Counted from the first letter of the stretch, positions 46,601 to 58,980 are shown. The stretch is 64,000 bases of DNA from Umbilicaria muhlenbergii (GCA_000611775.1 KK106982.1:4162996-4226995); one strand, 5' to 3'. Program-made: numbers and translations. Notes: generated by a model from the sequence alone, not told the origin.

Positions 46601-46960
46601 ACCTTTGATGAAGTATATCTCATTCTCAGCTCAATCAATCATGAGATTGACTGCTCAGAGTTAAAATATGTTTAAAATTATGTCACTTCCTGACTGCTTT
46701 GTAATGTTGAAACTGATTTTCTCTCAGTGTTGATTTATTCAGATAGATGTTGAAACAATTTCTTCATTCACATAACTGTTGTTGTGTTTTATAAGGGTTT
46801 CATCAAACCCTTGAAGTGAATAAGGATTTCACTTTTTCTGAATTTCTATCTCATTCATCTTTATGAATCATGAATTCAAGAAATTCCCTGTACAGTCACT
46901 GTTGATTAACAGTCTGACTGAGTGACCTTTTACTTTAACTCAGACACAGAAGTTGCTCAT
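43640..46960 (-). pseudogene. C1 Pol: protease, RT, RNase H, integrase, chromodomain
   Basis: Minus strand, right to left: protease region near 46860-46920; RT about 45540-46300 with 'FMIIYLDDIL' near 45855-45885; RNase H about 45300-45530 ('ETDTSDEAIKACIN'-like); integrase N-terminus about 44640-44800; core with open piece 44345-44578 ('IISDKNKLFTFKF'); chromodomain about 43640-43720. Plus-strand frames 46413-46664 and 47099-47284 are shadows. It is broken with many breaks. Confidence 0.86.
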
Positions 46961-47059
46961 GTCTTCTGTGACAGTGATTTCTTTAGCAATTATCTTTTTT
47001 AAAGACTTTAATTTAAGTGTCTTCAAGAGCCTCTGACCTGAAGGGCCTTTTAATTTTTT

Positions 47060-48700
47060 GAATTAAATGAGAGAAATCTCAGATTCTCTTTCACATACTT
47101 GAAGTCTTCAAGGTTGACTTTCTTGTTCAGGTATCATATCAGATCTAACTTTAAGTATTTACTTCAGAGTTTTCAAATTTTCATGTGTAGTTTCCTTGAG
47201 ATGTGTGCTTCATCAAGGGTAACATATCCTCCTTTCATGATGAATTTTGAACCTTTCAGTGAAGTTTTTTTAATTATGTTTTAATAATTCATGTCTCTGA
47301 CTTCTTTCTTCTGAATGAATGTGTTTTTAATCATTCACAGGATACATTCTTGCAACAGGTTCACATGTTCTTCATTGTTCTCAGAAGACTTCTTCATGAG
47401 ATTAAACACTTTTTTATAAGTTTTCAACCACTGTTCTTCATGAGTGAATGCTCAGATGTCATCATTCTTTTTCATGAACTCTCTTGAATCTTTAAAGTTC
47501 ACTACTTTCATGAAGTCTTCTTCATCACTGAATGAAGACATGACATCATCACTGTCAACATAATTTCCTTCTTGATTGAATTGATCATGTCAGTTTTGCT
47601 GTTTCTTTAAAATGATGATCAGGCTCATTTGAGAAGTCATGATGTAATCTCTTATTTCTTTCTGTTGACATGAGAATTATTCAGAGTTATCTTTGTCACT
47701 TTGATGTATTTGACAAGCATCATCATAACATGCTGTTTAAAACATAATGTTATGTTCTTTCCTGCTCTTCACTTCTTGCATGATGATGTATGTCTTTCTG
47801 AGTTGAATGATTTTTCCTAAGACTCAACAGTCATGAGCAAAGTGCCTCAGCTTTTCACAGTTATAATAATTATTTTCATGAGTTTCCTCTTTCTTGCCTG
47901 AGCTGTTCTTTCACTGAAAACAGTTTTTTTAAATTATTGTATTAATTTTCATGAGTTGAGGCTTGTAGTAAAGTTTATCATTGTATTGTCATTCATGATT
48001 CTTTTCAGCCTTTCAAGGTATGAGAATCTTATGACTCTTTTTTAAGCTTTATTCATAAGCTCAGTTGTTGATAATGATCAATCATTCAATCATTTCTGAG
48101 AGCATGACAGGGTGTTCAACTTTAAAGATTTCATCCTTCATCACATCCTTCAATCCCTTATAATATTGCGCCGTCAAAGCAATATCATTTTAATTTGTAT
48201 GTGAGGTGAGTTTTTAAAAGTTTGTCATGTACATAGCAGCTGTTCCTTTCTGCTGAATATTGTAAATTTCTTATTTCATCATTCTTTTTTCATTAACTGT
48301 TTTGAACATTATCCTTATCTGTTTCTTGAACTTCTTTAAGTCATGAAAGATCTCATTAGTTGAGTCATCCTGATCTTTGCTTTTGTTGTCAAGGTAGTCT
48401 CAAAGGATAGGTTTAAATCAATTTAAAGCATTTAACCTCAGGAATGAGGAGGTGAACAACACTTTCTTTGATTCTGAAATGAATAAAGTCTTGTTGAATT
48501 GCAGGTACATGTCAAGTTGAGTGAAGAACAAGTTTAACATTCTTTTTTCATCAAGAAACTTATTCAGTAACAGAATCTTAACTCAGATTATTTTGTTAAA
48601 AGAATGTTCAATGACTGATTCTTCTCTGTCAGAGGATTTAAACATCTTGAGACTGATGAGTCAATTTGTTGCGTGACTGATACTCTGTAGGTTGATGCTC
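47060..48700 (-). pseudogene. C1 Gag with zinc knuckle
   Basis: Minus strand aligned with C2 Gag (23340-24900). The knuckle lies near 47838-47875 ('CEKLRHFAHDC', C-x4-H-x4-C). It begins close to the right LTR after the leader 'ctttgagcatcaacct'. It is broken with many breaks. Confidence 0.75.
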
Positions 48701-48704
48701 AAAG

Positions 48705-49111
48705 TGTAACAGGTGATGTCATAGTGACTGAAGTGATATTATTATTCAACAAACTATAGATATGATTCAATGAACTAAACAAGATTCAATGAATTATCAT
48801 GATCATGTAATGACCTTTAGGGTTAAGATCAAGTGAGGGAACTAAAAGTCATAAACTTAAGAGATTGCATTTAATACATGAGTTAAGCATGAGCTTCTAA
48901 CTATGAATCTACCTGTGATTATATAGACTATAGGAGACTCATGTGCTCAGTGTGCTCATCATGCTCACCTCAGTGAGCAAGGTGAGCAACATGATGTAAC
49001 ACTTCATGCTCATCATGCTCAACCTGTTGAGCAAGGTGAGCAAGGTGAGCAGTACCACGTGTACACTCACACTGCATACTTCACTAATACTATAGTGCGG
49101 GAGCCTTAACA
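48705..49111 (-). repeat. C1 right LTR (5' LTR of the element)
   Basis: It runs from TGTAACAGGTGATGTCATAG to GCCTTAACA, 407 bp like its partner, differing mainly by transitions. It is followed by AGTGA, the target duplication, and then E. Confidence 0.9.
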
Positions 49112-49611
49112 AGTGAGAAGAAGGTTTTAAAACCTGAAATCATTAAGTTCCTGTCACAAGATGAGTGATTGTCAGATGCAGAGATTCTGAGGATTACAGT
49201 AATCATGAATTTAATACAGCATCACTACATCACCTCTTATGCATTTTTCTACTGAGGATGACTTTTATCATCTTTTTATCACATCACTGATCTACAAGAC
49301 TCACAGGGGAACTACTTACTGAATGATCAAAACAGCTATTGAGTAATTGATAATTATGCAACATGAATCAAGGCAAGAAGGCATCATAAGACTCTGTCAA
49401 TAAAAAAAGTTATCAAACAACAACTTTCAAAGATCATGAGAGACCTACATGACACTACAGCTGAAAATGTTGAGAGAGGAAGGTTTAAAAAGGTGATCAA
49501 CACAGATGAAGAGAGACAGCTGTCAAGAATGACTAAAGATGATCTTTTACATCATGCATATTTCAATACAGCCTCAATTAAGCTCAGTGCTGCAGAAGAA
49601 GCATGATCAAC
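49112..49611 (+). mobile_element. Host element E, block 4: end of unknown region
   Basis: Continues 41030-42608 after C1. The plus strand keeps a protein-like frame rich in Lys, Arg, Glu and Asp over most of 49125-49610. No motif is recognised. It ends where the F LTR starts at 49612. The 3' LTR of E is not seen, so E is probably continued beyond F or lost. Confidence 0.5.
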
Positions 49612-49763
49612 TGTTATGATTATATCATGACTTTACTCCTTAATCACCTGTTTAAGTCATTGCCTGTTTAGGCTTAACTTAGTTTAACTCATATATAGCA
49701 GGCTTCTACACCACTAGAAGAATAAAACCTGCTCACAAATAAACATATGAAATACATCTTACA
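49612..49763 (+). repeat. F 5' LTR (152 bp) and primer site
   Basis: It runs from TGTTATGATTATATC to ATCTTACA. The next bases ATTTGGTAGC contain a TGG start typical of a tRNA primer-binding site (49764-49775). The interior has 'tttaactcatatatagcagg', a possible TATA region near 49695. With only one LTR visible, the edges rest on TG/CA and the primer site. Confidence 0.65.
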
Positions 49764-50099
49764 ATTTGGTAGCAACATCAGTTTAAGCATCATAAACTGC
49801 TTGATTGAACCAGGCCTCCTCATATCATTTAATATGAGTGAGTCAATCAGCCTGCTTCAAGCATCATAGAATGCCTTGAAATGATCAGGTATTACTTTAG
49901 TCATTAATTTAACAGTAAGTCATCAGTCCTCTGAACAAATCATGACTTCTTCAGTTGATCAGCTCACTTTATCAGAGCCTCTGATATCAGCTTTCTGCTC
50001 ATCAGTTATCTCTCAGCTGTCAGTCTCTCATTGATTGCTGTCTGCATCAATTTCACAGTTAAACTGGCTTCATCTTTGTCCTTGAGCCGGCAGGCATCT

Positions 50100-52150
50100 T
50101 CAGCTTCAGATGATGTCATGTTAATGCTTGCTTATCAAGCTCAGGACTTCTTCAATTCAGAACATCTCTGAATTCAGAAGATTTCTGCTTCTTGAAAGCA
50201 GATCATTGCTCATTACCTTTAAGGCACAATTCAATCAGGTCAGAATCATCAGCCAGGCTGCTGAATTTATTTAAAGTTTAAAGAATTTATTACCTGATCA
50301 AGAAAGTGGGCAACTGACCTTCCTAAACTTCAGCATGACTTAGATCAGTTCATTTTAATCATTCAATCCTCTCCTTCAGATAATAAAACCCCTGGTTCAA
50401 CTGCCTCTGACATTGAATGAAACCTGAACCCTCTCATTCATTGAACATCTTCTCAGCCTTCTCTTTTCATGATGTCAGGCAATAATCAAGAAAGGAAACA
50501 TCAGCAACAGTCACTGTCAAACTGAGGCTTCACTAATGAGCAGTGAGCTGAGCTCACTGACCTTATAACTCAAGCAGTCACGGCCGCCATGATAGTTCAA
50601 CAAGCAGGCAATAATGAGAAAAGTATGACTGAAACTGCTCTTACAAATCCTACTGACCCTACTATGCCCGTGGTCTTATCACAGTTGACTCACTGAAAGG
50701 CAGATGAAATCAATCTATTTGATTCTCACCTTGATAAGTCTCATGAAGATGATGAAATCATCACTGTTGAAAAGAAAGTCTACTACTGAAGTGTAATGTT
50801 GTTCATTGAATGAATTCAGGACATTGCCACTATCAAGAGAGCTTAAATCATCAGAATGAACCTTAATACTTGTCTCTGAGGTGCTTCCCTGACCTGGTAT
50901 ACCTCTGAGCTTTTCAACTTGAAAAGAATAGGCCTTCAGAACAATGAAAACAGTGTTGAAGAGTGATGTTGAGTCTTGAAAAATCAATTTAAGAAGTCAG
51001 CTGCTGTTGCTCTTGTCAGCCTCACCTCTATCAAGTACATCATAATTAACACAAGGAATCACTGAGAGTCTTCTGCTTATGTTCAGATCATTCTACGCCA
51101 TGCTAAATCAATGAATATTGAAAGTGTTGAAAATCAGCTGACTTTCATTTATCAGAACATCATCACTGATCTTTAAGCTTTTGTTGACCCCTCTACTGAT
51201 ATGATCACAGTCAGCCAGTTCATCTCAATCCTCAAGTTAAAGAAAGACACTTGATGAGACATGCATCAGCATGAAGAAAGTCATGAACAACACATGAATA
51301 ATCAGCATGACTGAGAGCGTGATAATTGAGGCCCTCAATTTGAAGGCGTTCAGAACAATCAGTATGATGATTTTCACTTTAACTTTTTTAGTCAAGGTTA
51401 ATATCAGCCTTAATATCAGTCTTCTTATCATCAGCCTCTCTTTCTTACTTCAGATCACTCTGATCAGACTTTTTATCAAGGTCTTTCTTTCTTCATTTCT
51501 CATTCAGAGCTGTTCAAGCAGAATCAGCAGTCCTCTTCTTTTATTCCTCATTCAACATCATTCATCTTGAATCATCAGTTTAACAGCTATCAGCAGTGAT
51601 TTACTGATATAATCACAGTTTCACTGCAAGCTCCTACTGGCAATCAACACCCGCCGTCACAGCCTATGCCAGGAAATGCAAATGCAAACTCACCTCATGA
51701 GCCTTATCAGAACTGAGCTGAACCACTTTACAATCAACAAAGCAGAGGAAGATATCAGCTGAATTATCTTCAACAGCTTAAAGCATATTATGATGAGACT
51801 ACAGATCAGTATGATCACTTTAAAAGCTATGAAAATGACTATTATGACAACAGTCAATTTCAGCAGGAAGATGACTGAGTGAACTACATCATTAATGAGG
51901 ACTGAGCTGTTTATGAAGCTTATGATGAACCTCTCCTGAGAGTCAGTGAGAATGTTGACACAAATCATGCTGTTGAGCAAGCCTCTTATCACTGTTGTTG
52001 ATGCCTTGAATTCTTTAGTTCAAACAACAGCCTGCACAAGCATGTAAGGTCTAGTCACAACCCTGGTAACATCAAGGCAATTCAAGCTCTTACCTCAGAG
52101 CCTGAGCTGAAACCAGCCTATTTCATGATTCTGAATGAAAAACTGAATGA
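50100..52150 (+). pseudogene. F Gag with C2H2 zinc finger near its end
   Basis: Coding-like sequence starts between about 50100 and 50470 (a Met at about 50473 begins SGNNQERKHQQQS). The middle holds the capsid-like part ('GASLTWYTSELF' near 50878). A Gln/Tyr/Asn-rich stretch follows (about 51340-51850). A C2H2-type finger lies at about 51988-52053 (Cys pair, then 'FFSSNNSLHKHVRSSH'). A C2H2 finger instead of a CCHC knuckle is seen in some fungal gypsy Gags. 49776-50100 holds no recognisable gene. Open frames 50715-50987, 51237-51431, 51307-51570 and 51690-51992 are shadows. It is broken. Confidence 0.78.
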
Positions 52151-52153
52151 AGA

Positions 52154-52608
52154 TGTGAGCATTCAGTGTATGAAACTCATCAGGTGCTAGTTCAGAATAG
52201 GAAAGATTATGCTTAACAACAGCACAGCCTTGTGAAGGTAACTTTCACTAGTGAATTAATCTCATGAGGAAGCTCAGTCAATAAACATCACTCCTGACAC
52301 TTCATGAAAGTGACTAAAGGAGTTGACATCATTGATGACACCTCATGAAGGTGTGATTCAGCAATGAACACCTCATGAAGGCAGTTTCACTGAGGTGACT
52401 GCTTCATGAGACCTTCCTCAGGCAGGCTAACTTCAGAAGGAATATATTATGAGGTCAGAGCATGTTTCACTTTCTTTTTTAACAATAATTCTCTACCTAC
52501 TAGCAATATCATATTATTGTGAACCATCAACTATAAGCTTAAGCCACTATTGTCACATAACTTCATAATTCCTTAGTTAAAATATTACCTCACAGTAGTA
52601 CGCTTACA
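52154..52608 (+). repeat. D 5' LTR
   Basis: It runs from TGTGAGCATTCAGTG to ACGCTTACA. It is followed by 'gttttattgcttcaattcat'; no standard tRNA primer site starting TGG is seen. It matches the 3' LTR at 58981-59435 and the LTR at 19130-19584, with mostly transition differences. Confidence 0.93.
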
Positions 52609-52779
52609 GTTTTATTGCTTCAATTCATTGTAAGGACGCTGTCTGACAAGAATGACTGAAAACTCATGAGCTCCTTAATCAGCCTTCACAACAGTTTCAC
52701 AAACTGCTTCAGAAACTTCACAAGCAACAGTTAATGATGATTTTATCATCCTTAACTCTCAGTCATGACACGCCACTTC

Positions 52780-53775
52780 TACATTCTCTGAGGAGTTCAT
52801 CATGATGAATATCAAAATTCAACTTGTGAAGATTCAACTCATGAGTGAGAAGGAACATACTAGGCAGGCTGAGCTTAAAACTTGCAGATAATTTACATCA
52901 AATTTATCTTCAGCTCTGAAACACATTCATTATGAAAAGTGAGTCAAAGATGAAGATCTTTACCATATGAAGGACTATCCTCACTTTCAGCAGTATGTAC
53001 ATCAAATTGAGTACCTTCCCGTGAAGCTTCACCTTGAAGAGTCAGATTAATATCTGAACTACAAAATTGTGAAGTGATGAGTCACACATCATGAAGAAAA
53101 GAGCTTGAAAGATACCTGAGAAAATCAGAAGAACTTTTTAAAGTCTCTTCTAAAAGATCATGATAATCAGGTGTATAATGCATGAATGAATTAAATGAAT
53201 TGCCACAAGTTAAGCAGTGAATCTGATGATGAGTACCTTCACAGGTCAGATGAACTTCTGATTTAAATAAGAAATGAAGTGAAGAATTATCATTAAATTC
53301 AGTTAATGATCTTCTTCAAGGGTCTGAATCATGTCATGAAGTAAAAGATTCACAGACATCCTGTGTTTTCAAACTCTCATGAAGATTTGATTACACTCAT
53401 GAAGAAACTCCGTCTCAGCATCAGGACTGAAACCCACTCATGAGCAATAATCATGAATAATGACTTCAGCAGGAGCACTTCTGTGAATGCTGTGAAGCAG
53501 AAGAATCACAAACCTACAACATTCATCATCACTACATCACACAATTCAGAACCCTCATGAGGAATGTTCTTTAATGAAGACTGTAACTACTGTGACAAGT
53601 GCAAACATAAAGAACTGAACTGTCTTAAGAAGAAGTCAGACAACACTGTGAGCAGGACTCTGTCAATCAGTTCAGTTAACAGCAGTAATCATGTCACAGC
53701 AGCCTCTGAGGCTATCATGAAGATCACTGTTAAGTCAAGATCAGAGAAGAGTGCATTCTTTAAAATGAAGACATG
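52780..53775 (+). pseudogene. D Gag with CCHC zinc knuckle
   Basis: Coding-like sequence starts near 52790. The open piece 53564-53776 carries the knuckle at 53582-53623, spaced C-x2-C-x4-H-x4-C ('CNYCDKCKHKELNC'), followed by a Ser-rich stretch. Gag would coat element RNA. It is broken upstream with several breaks. Confidence 0.82.
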
Positions 53776-53779
53776 ATTA

Positions 53780-55640
53780 TGACTTGCAGTACACCTTGCA
53801 GAAAGATTACTTTCAGCTGTTCTTGACAGTGTTAATGACCTCAATCTCCTTCACAAGAATATTGTGAAGGGTTTATCTTCAGTCTTTAAGGTGTTATCAC
53901 TTTGTCATGCTGAAGAAGATATCTTGTGGACTTATTCTGTTTATCATGAAGTGATAAAGGTTCAGGACTCTTTTGAAGTCTGAAAACAAACTTGTGAACC
54001 TTTTACCTCTGCTGACTTAAAGATGACAGTAATCTTAAAATTATCATGATTATGATGAAATAATCTGAAGGTTGACTTCATCAATCTTACAGTACAGTGA
54101 AGGTCAGATGCAGAAAACTCTTTAACAACTTCACTGCTGAAAAAGATCATCATAAAAGGCCTCATGAGAAAACTCAGAGACCTTAAGGTGAACTACATGA
54201 TGCAGAGATTGCAGGTGATAAATCTTGATGAATTGAAAAGCTTCATGAACCTGATTCCTGAAGCTTACAAGAGCCTCACAGAGGTCTTTTCAGAAACTCA
54301 GATGAAAACTCTGTCTTCTCATCACAAAGAAGATCACTCAATTGATCTGCTGAAGAGGACAACATCATCTTTTGATCTTATGTACAACCTTTTCATGAAG
54401 GAGTTGGCTGTACTACAGAAGTATTTGAATATCAACCTCATGAATGAGTTTATTCAGCTGTCATGATCTTTCATGAGAGTGTCAGTGCTCTTTGCATTTA
54501 AAAGTGATGAAGGCTTGCAGCTCTGCGTGAACTATCAGAGGTTAAATGTTATTACTCAAAAGAACTGATATCCTTTATCATTGATTAACAAGATCATGAA
54601 CTGTGTCTGTGATGCTCAGATCTTTATGAAGATTGATGTTAAAAACACTTATTATCACATCTACATACATGAGGGTGATGAGTGAAAGACAGTCTTTCAT
54701 ACTAAGTACAGACTGTATGAATACTTGATTATGCCTTTTGAGCTTATCAATGCTCTCATGAGTTTTCAGTCTTATATTCATGAAGTACTTCATGAACATT
54801 TAAACATCTTCATGATTGTATTCTTGAATGATATACTGATTTACTCAATGAAAGAGAGTCAGCATGAACAGCATGTTCAGATTGTCTTGAAAGCTCTGCT
54901 CACAGCAGAGTTGTTCACAAAGCTTTTTAAATGCTTATTTAATGTGAAGCGTGTACCCTTCTTGAGATACATTATCACAGATACAGGGGTTGAAATGAAG
55001 ATGAATTGCATATTCATCATTGTCAACTGATCAGAGTCAGAAAGTGTGCATGAAGTGCAAACATTTCTGAGCTTCATGAACTTTTATCAGAGGTTCATAC
55101 AGGGCTTCTCATGTATCACTGCACCTCTCATAAAGATCATTAAAGGGTTTAATGCAAAATCAAACAAGGAGCTGATCTCATGAAGGGCAAGCTTTCTGTC
55201 TTTGAAGGCACAGACTGCCTTTAAGATTCTTGTGTGAACTTTCACTACTGCTTCATTCCTGCAGCATTTCAACATCACATTATCAATACAGCTTGAAATG
55301 AATGCCTCAGGGTATGTGATCTCAGGCATTCTTTCACAAAAACATCCTGATGAGTGAAGAGTTACAGCTTATTTCTCATGAAAGATGATATCTGCAGAAT
55401 GAAAGTATGAAACTCATGATGAAGAACTGCTCATGATAGTTGAGAGTTTTCATCATTGGCAGCACTATTTAAAAGGATTCACTCATTCAGTTGAGGTGTT
55501 ATTAGATCATTTGAGCTTGTGAAGCTTTATGACTACTCATAAGCTCTCATGAAGACAGGTTTGATGAGCGTTGACTTTATTAACTTATGATTTTGTTATC
55601 ATCTACTGAAAGGGAAATCTGAATCCTGCTGACAGCCCTT
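53780..55640 (+). pseudogene. D Pol: protease, RT, RNase H
   Basis: Protease is probably around 53810-53890. The lead-in to RT is open at 54164-54466 ('PEAYKSLTEVFSE', then 'HHKEDHSIDLL'). RT runs to about 55110, with open piece 54725-55030 containing 'MPFELINALMSFQSYIHEVL' and 'VFLNDILIYS', the active-site block. RNase H is at about 55240-55600. Minus-strand frames 53962-54165, 54578-54799, 54877-55077 and 55087-55329 are shadows. It is broken. Confidence 0.85.
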
Positions 55641-56059
55641 CATGAAGACCTGATCATCAACATGAAGTGAAACAAGAGGATCAGACTGAGGATGTTTTAA
55701 TGTTGCAACAGGTGCTGTTCCTGACAGTAGTCTTAATTTCAGTTGAGCCTAAAAATGACTTATTGACTCAGGAGGTACACCTTCATGAGGTATTAATTAC
55801 AAGCACAATGAGTCTTCAGCAGTGAAATTAATGAAAACAGGCCTCTGAGGCTGTTTTGAATGAAGAACCTTATGAAGAGGTTGACACCTCTCTCATTGAA
55901 ATGTTACCTGAATTCTTGTGAATTGATCCCCTCATGAAGCATATGCTGAAACAGATCACTGCTCATGAAGTTAATTCAAGAATGTCAGGTTCTCACTCAT
56001 TCTGATCATGAAGAGATGACCTTTTATACTTTAACTCAGTGCTTTATATACCTCATGTG

Positions 56060-57400
56060 GAGTCATTATGACTTGAGATTATTAAGAAGCATCATGATGA
56101 GTCATTTGTGAGTCACCTCATGACAGAGAAAACCTTTGCCCTAATATGTGCAAAGTACTACTGGCTGAACATGTGAAAGCAAATTCAGGAATACTGTAAT
56201 TCTTGTCTTGTCTGTCAGAGAGTCAGAGTCATTCATGAAAGGCAACTTGAATTATTACAGCTCATACCTATCCTGAAGAGACCTTGAGAGGTACTCACCC
56301 TAAACTTCATAACTGACCTCTCAGAGAGTCATGCTTATGAGGGTGTGTATGATGTCATACTGATGATGATGTGTAAATTCTCAAAGATGGCACATTATAT
56401 TTCAACCAGAAAGGACTGAACTGCTGATCAACTCATGAAGGCCTTTGTGAGAGAGATTATTAAACTGCATGAAGTCACTCAAGCTTTAATTTCAGATCAT
56501 GAATCTGTTTTTACCTCATGACTCTGAGCCAACTTGATGTTCACGTTGAAGATTGACTGCTGGTTGAGCACTGCCTTCCATCCACAAACTGATGAGCAGA
56601 TTGAATGACAGAATAACACACTGAAACAGTACCTGTGAAGTTATGTCAATTATCAACAGGACAATTGAGCCTCACTCTTAGCATTAATTGAGTTCACATA
56701 CAACGTGAGCCTACACTCTTCTACTGAAAAGACATCATTTAAAGTCATCTATGATTTCATACCTAGATCAAATATGCTCACTGTGAAGGAACTCATGAAG
56801 TACTCTGCAATTAAAGGAATTACCACTGAAGCTGAGCAGCTTGTGAAGTGTCTTCATAAGACTTAAATAAAAGTCTGCAGAGCTCTTGTGAAGTCTCAAG
56901 AGTATCAAGCTAAACACTATAATCAGTCTCACCTTGATGTGACTTATAAAGTTGAACAGTTAGTCTGATTAAAGGTCAAGAACATAACCCTGAAGTAATC
57001 CTCATGAAAGCTGAATTGACAGTGTTATGAACTCTTTTGAATTGTAAAGAAGATTGAGAACATTGCTTATCAGCTGAAACTACTGAAGGAACTTCACATT
57101 CATGATGTGTTTCATGTTAACCTGCTTCATGATCATAAACTGTGAGCAGGTGAGGATACATCAGAGTCTGAATCACTTCACCTCATGAAGGACTCAGCTG
57201 AAAGAGAGTGAAAGATTGAGATTATAACAGCCTCATGAATTGTGATCAGCCCTGAGGATAAACCTGTTCTACAATATCACATTGTGTGAAAGGAATCCTC
57301 AGAGATTACTTAAGAGTCTGCAGATAACACCTGCAACTTCAAGAAATTAATTAAAAAGTTTCATGAGAACTTTCCTGAGGCTCTGTGAGTCATAATCAAT
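56060..57400 (+). pseudogene. D integrase and chromodomain-like C-terminus
   Basis: The zinc-binding N-terminus ends in 'CNSCLVCQRVR' (about 56190-56225). The catalytic core has 'NFITDLSES' near 56310, 'LISDHESVFTS' near 56490 and 'STAFHPQTDEQ' near 56565. The GPY/F-like part with 'HDVFHVNLLHDHKL' is near 57100-57145. A chromodomain-like end lies about 57240-57390. The spacer 55640-56060 between RNase H and integrase is hydrophilic and not assigned. It is broken. Confidence 0.85.
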
Positions 57401-57589
57401 GTCAGTACACATTCATGAGAGAATTGAGCAAAGAGTTAAGATCCCTTCTGCTCATCAGAGTATTAAGCTACTGAAGGACTGAAAGTGAAATCACTTCATG
57501 AAGCTTGAAGGCTCATGAAGGGATGAGTCATGCTGACTTCAGCTTGTTAAGACTTATTAATCTTTAACACTGTGAAGAGGTCTGACTCA

Positions 57590-58900
57590 GAGCTAAAGTT
57601 CTGTGAGGAGTAATCCTCACAGGAGCTGATATTTACCTCTGAAAGAGCTTGAACATCTCAATCATCATCAGTTTGTCACAGTGATATTTCTCTTCAGTGA
57701 AGCCTGTGAGTCTTCACCTTCACAGGAGTGTTGAGTCTAGGCAGCAATCACAGCAGCTTTGTAAGTCTTGCTCACTTAATGTTTCTTCTGCTTACGCGCC
57801 TTGCGCACCTCCTTGTGACCCTCAGGGTCAGGGTTGACTGAGGGTGAAAATGAGGATGAAGGTGAACTCAGTTCTCATGAGGAAGATGATGAAGTCAGAG
57901 GTGATGAAGATGAAGCTGTGAACAGTTAACAAAAGCGCTTCATGAAAACATATCATAAAGTCATACAGAGGAAAACACAGGTCTTGCTGATGTGCTGATG
58001 ACACTTCATGCACTTGACAGCATGAGGGGAGAGGAAATAATCTTTAAAATGATTAAAATCATGACCTGCAGTGACAGCAACACACAGTTCACAGGTCTGA
58101 GAGAGAATGTTCTCAGTCTTCACAATTATTATCATGAAGGTCAGTCATGAAGCGTTCTCATGAAGAGTGATCATGAAGATCACTTACAGATCACCTCATG
58201 ATCTTGCTCATGATCAGTGAATTAAACAAGCTGCTGTGAGATGATGCAATCATGAAGCTGAGCCTCCCTGTGAAGGGCTACCTCATGAAAGGTTTAATTA
58301 TGAGAGGCTGAGTTAAAGGCCTGCATGAACAGAGGAAACAAATGAGAATTGCAGATGATTTACCTGAGGGTGTTGATGATGTGACTGATGTGAAGCATGA
58401 TGAGCTGTACCGCTGTTAGTGAAAAGGCATCATGAAGGCAAGCATCATGAAGGCAAGCATCATGAAGGCAAGCATCATGAAGACAAGCATCATGAAGGCA
58501 AGCATCATGAAGACAAGCATCACAGAGGCAAACATCATAAGAGTGCATCATAAAAATCATTATCATGAACCTACCTGATGAAGGTGAGAGGGTTGAAGTT
58601 GTGAAGATTACTGACAGTGAAAACTCTGACCTTATGACTCACGTGAAGTCATTCATGATGCTTGACAAAGTGAATCTGAACGACCTCATGAACAGCTGAA
58701 CAGGCTCACAAATGAGCAATAATCATCATGAACACTGAGTCAATGTATAAATCAATCATAACTTCACAAACATCTTATGAAGGGAGACTCTTTTTTTCAC
58801 TGAGTTTTAATGAGCTCCACAACATATTTTTTTTTACAATTTTAAATTTTTTTTTTTCTGACCTACAGGGTCATTTTTTTAACTGTTACTGATGCATTGT
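57590..58900 (-). pseudogene. Antisense accessory gene of family D (full-length element)
   Basis: Minus-strand frames between integrase and the 3' LTR: 58360-58566 with the HDACL repeats; 57953-58135 with a cysteine cluster (C-x2-C...KC-x2-C-x7-C, 'AVKCMKCHQHISKTC'); 57828-58013 overlapping it in another frame, with a Ser-rich and basic continuation to about 57790. A candidate donor GTAAGT is the complement of about 58182-58187, shared with the D1 copy. N- and C-terminal limits are unclear. The function is unknown; a cysteine-cluster accessory protein like those of A, B and C is the best guess. Confidence 0.5.
58426..58530 (-). repeat. 15-bp minisatellite, seven copies (full-length D)
   Basis: Seven copies of GCATCATGAAGGCAA-type units, matching the array at 18586-18690 in copy number and position. 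The order of the GGCAA and GACAA variants differs between the two copies. Confidence 0.9.
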
Positions 58901-58965
58901 GAAGCACTTCTCAGTGAAGGCTTGCAACTGTGAACATCATCATACTCATGAGGGCATGAGCCTTT

Positions 58966-58977
58966 GAAGGGGGGGGG
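58966..58977 (+). promoter_or_regulatory. Polypurine tract of element D
   Basis: GAAGGGGGGGGG followed by CAA and the 3' LTR, the expected plus-strand priming site. T-rich tracts at about 58790-58800 and 58825-58857 lie upstream and are conserved in the other D copy. Confidence 0.75.
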
Positions 58978-58980
58978 CAA

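Larger units (their letters stand above)
42609..49111 (-). mobile_element. Element C1, Ty3/gypsy chromovirus fossil inserted in E
   Basis: LTRs of 407 bp (42609-43015, 48705-49111) flank a minus-strand Gag-Pol and a plus-strand accessory gene. Flanks are AGTGA on both sides (42604-42608, 49112-49116), a perfect duplication. Pol is close to C2 and B; the LTR differs from B inside but shares both ends and the core. It is broken with dozens of breaks. Confidence 0.93.
49612..52153 (+). mobile_element. Element F, block 1: 5' LTR, leader and Gag
   Basis: F begins with a short LTR directly after E and carries a Gag with a C2H2-type finger. It is split by D at 52153/52154 (duplication GAAGA) and resumes at 59436 with protease. 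Its LTR, Gag and Pol differ clearly from A-D. It is broken with many breaks and its 3' end is not present in the window. Confidence 0.85.
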
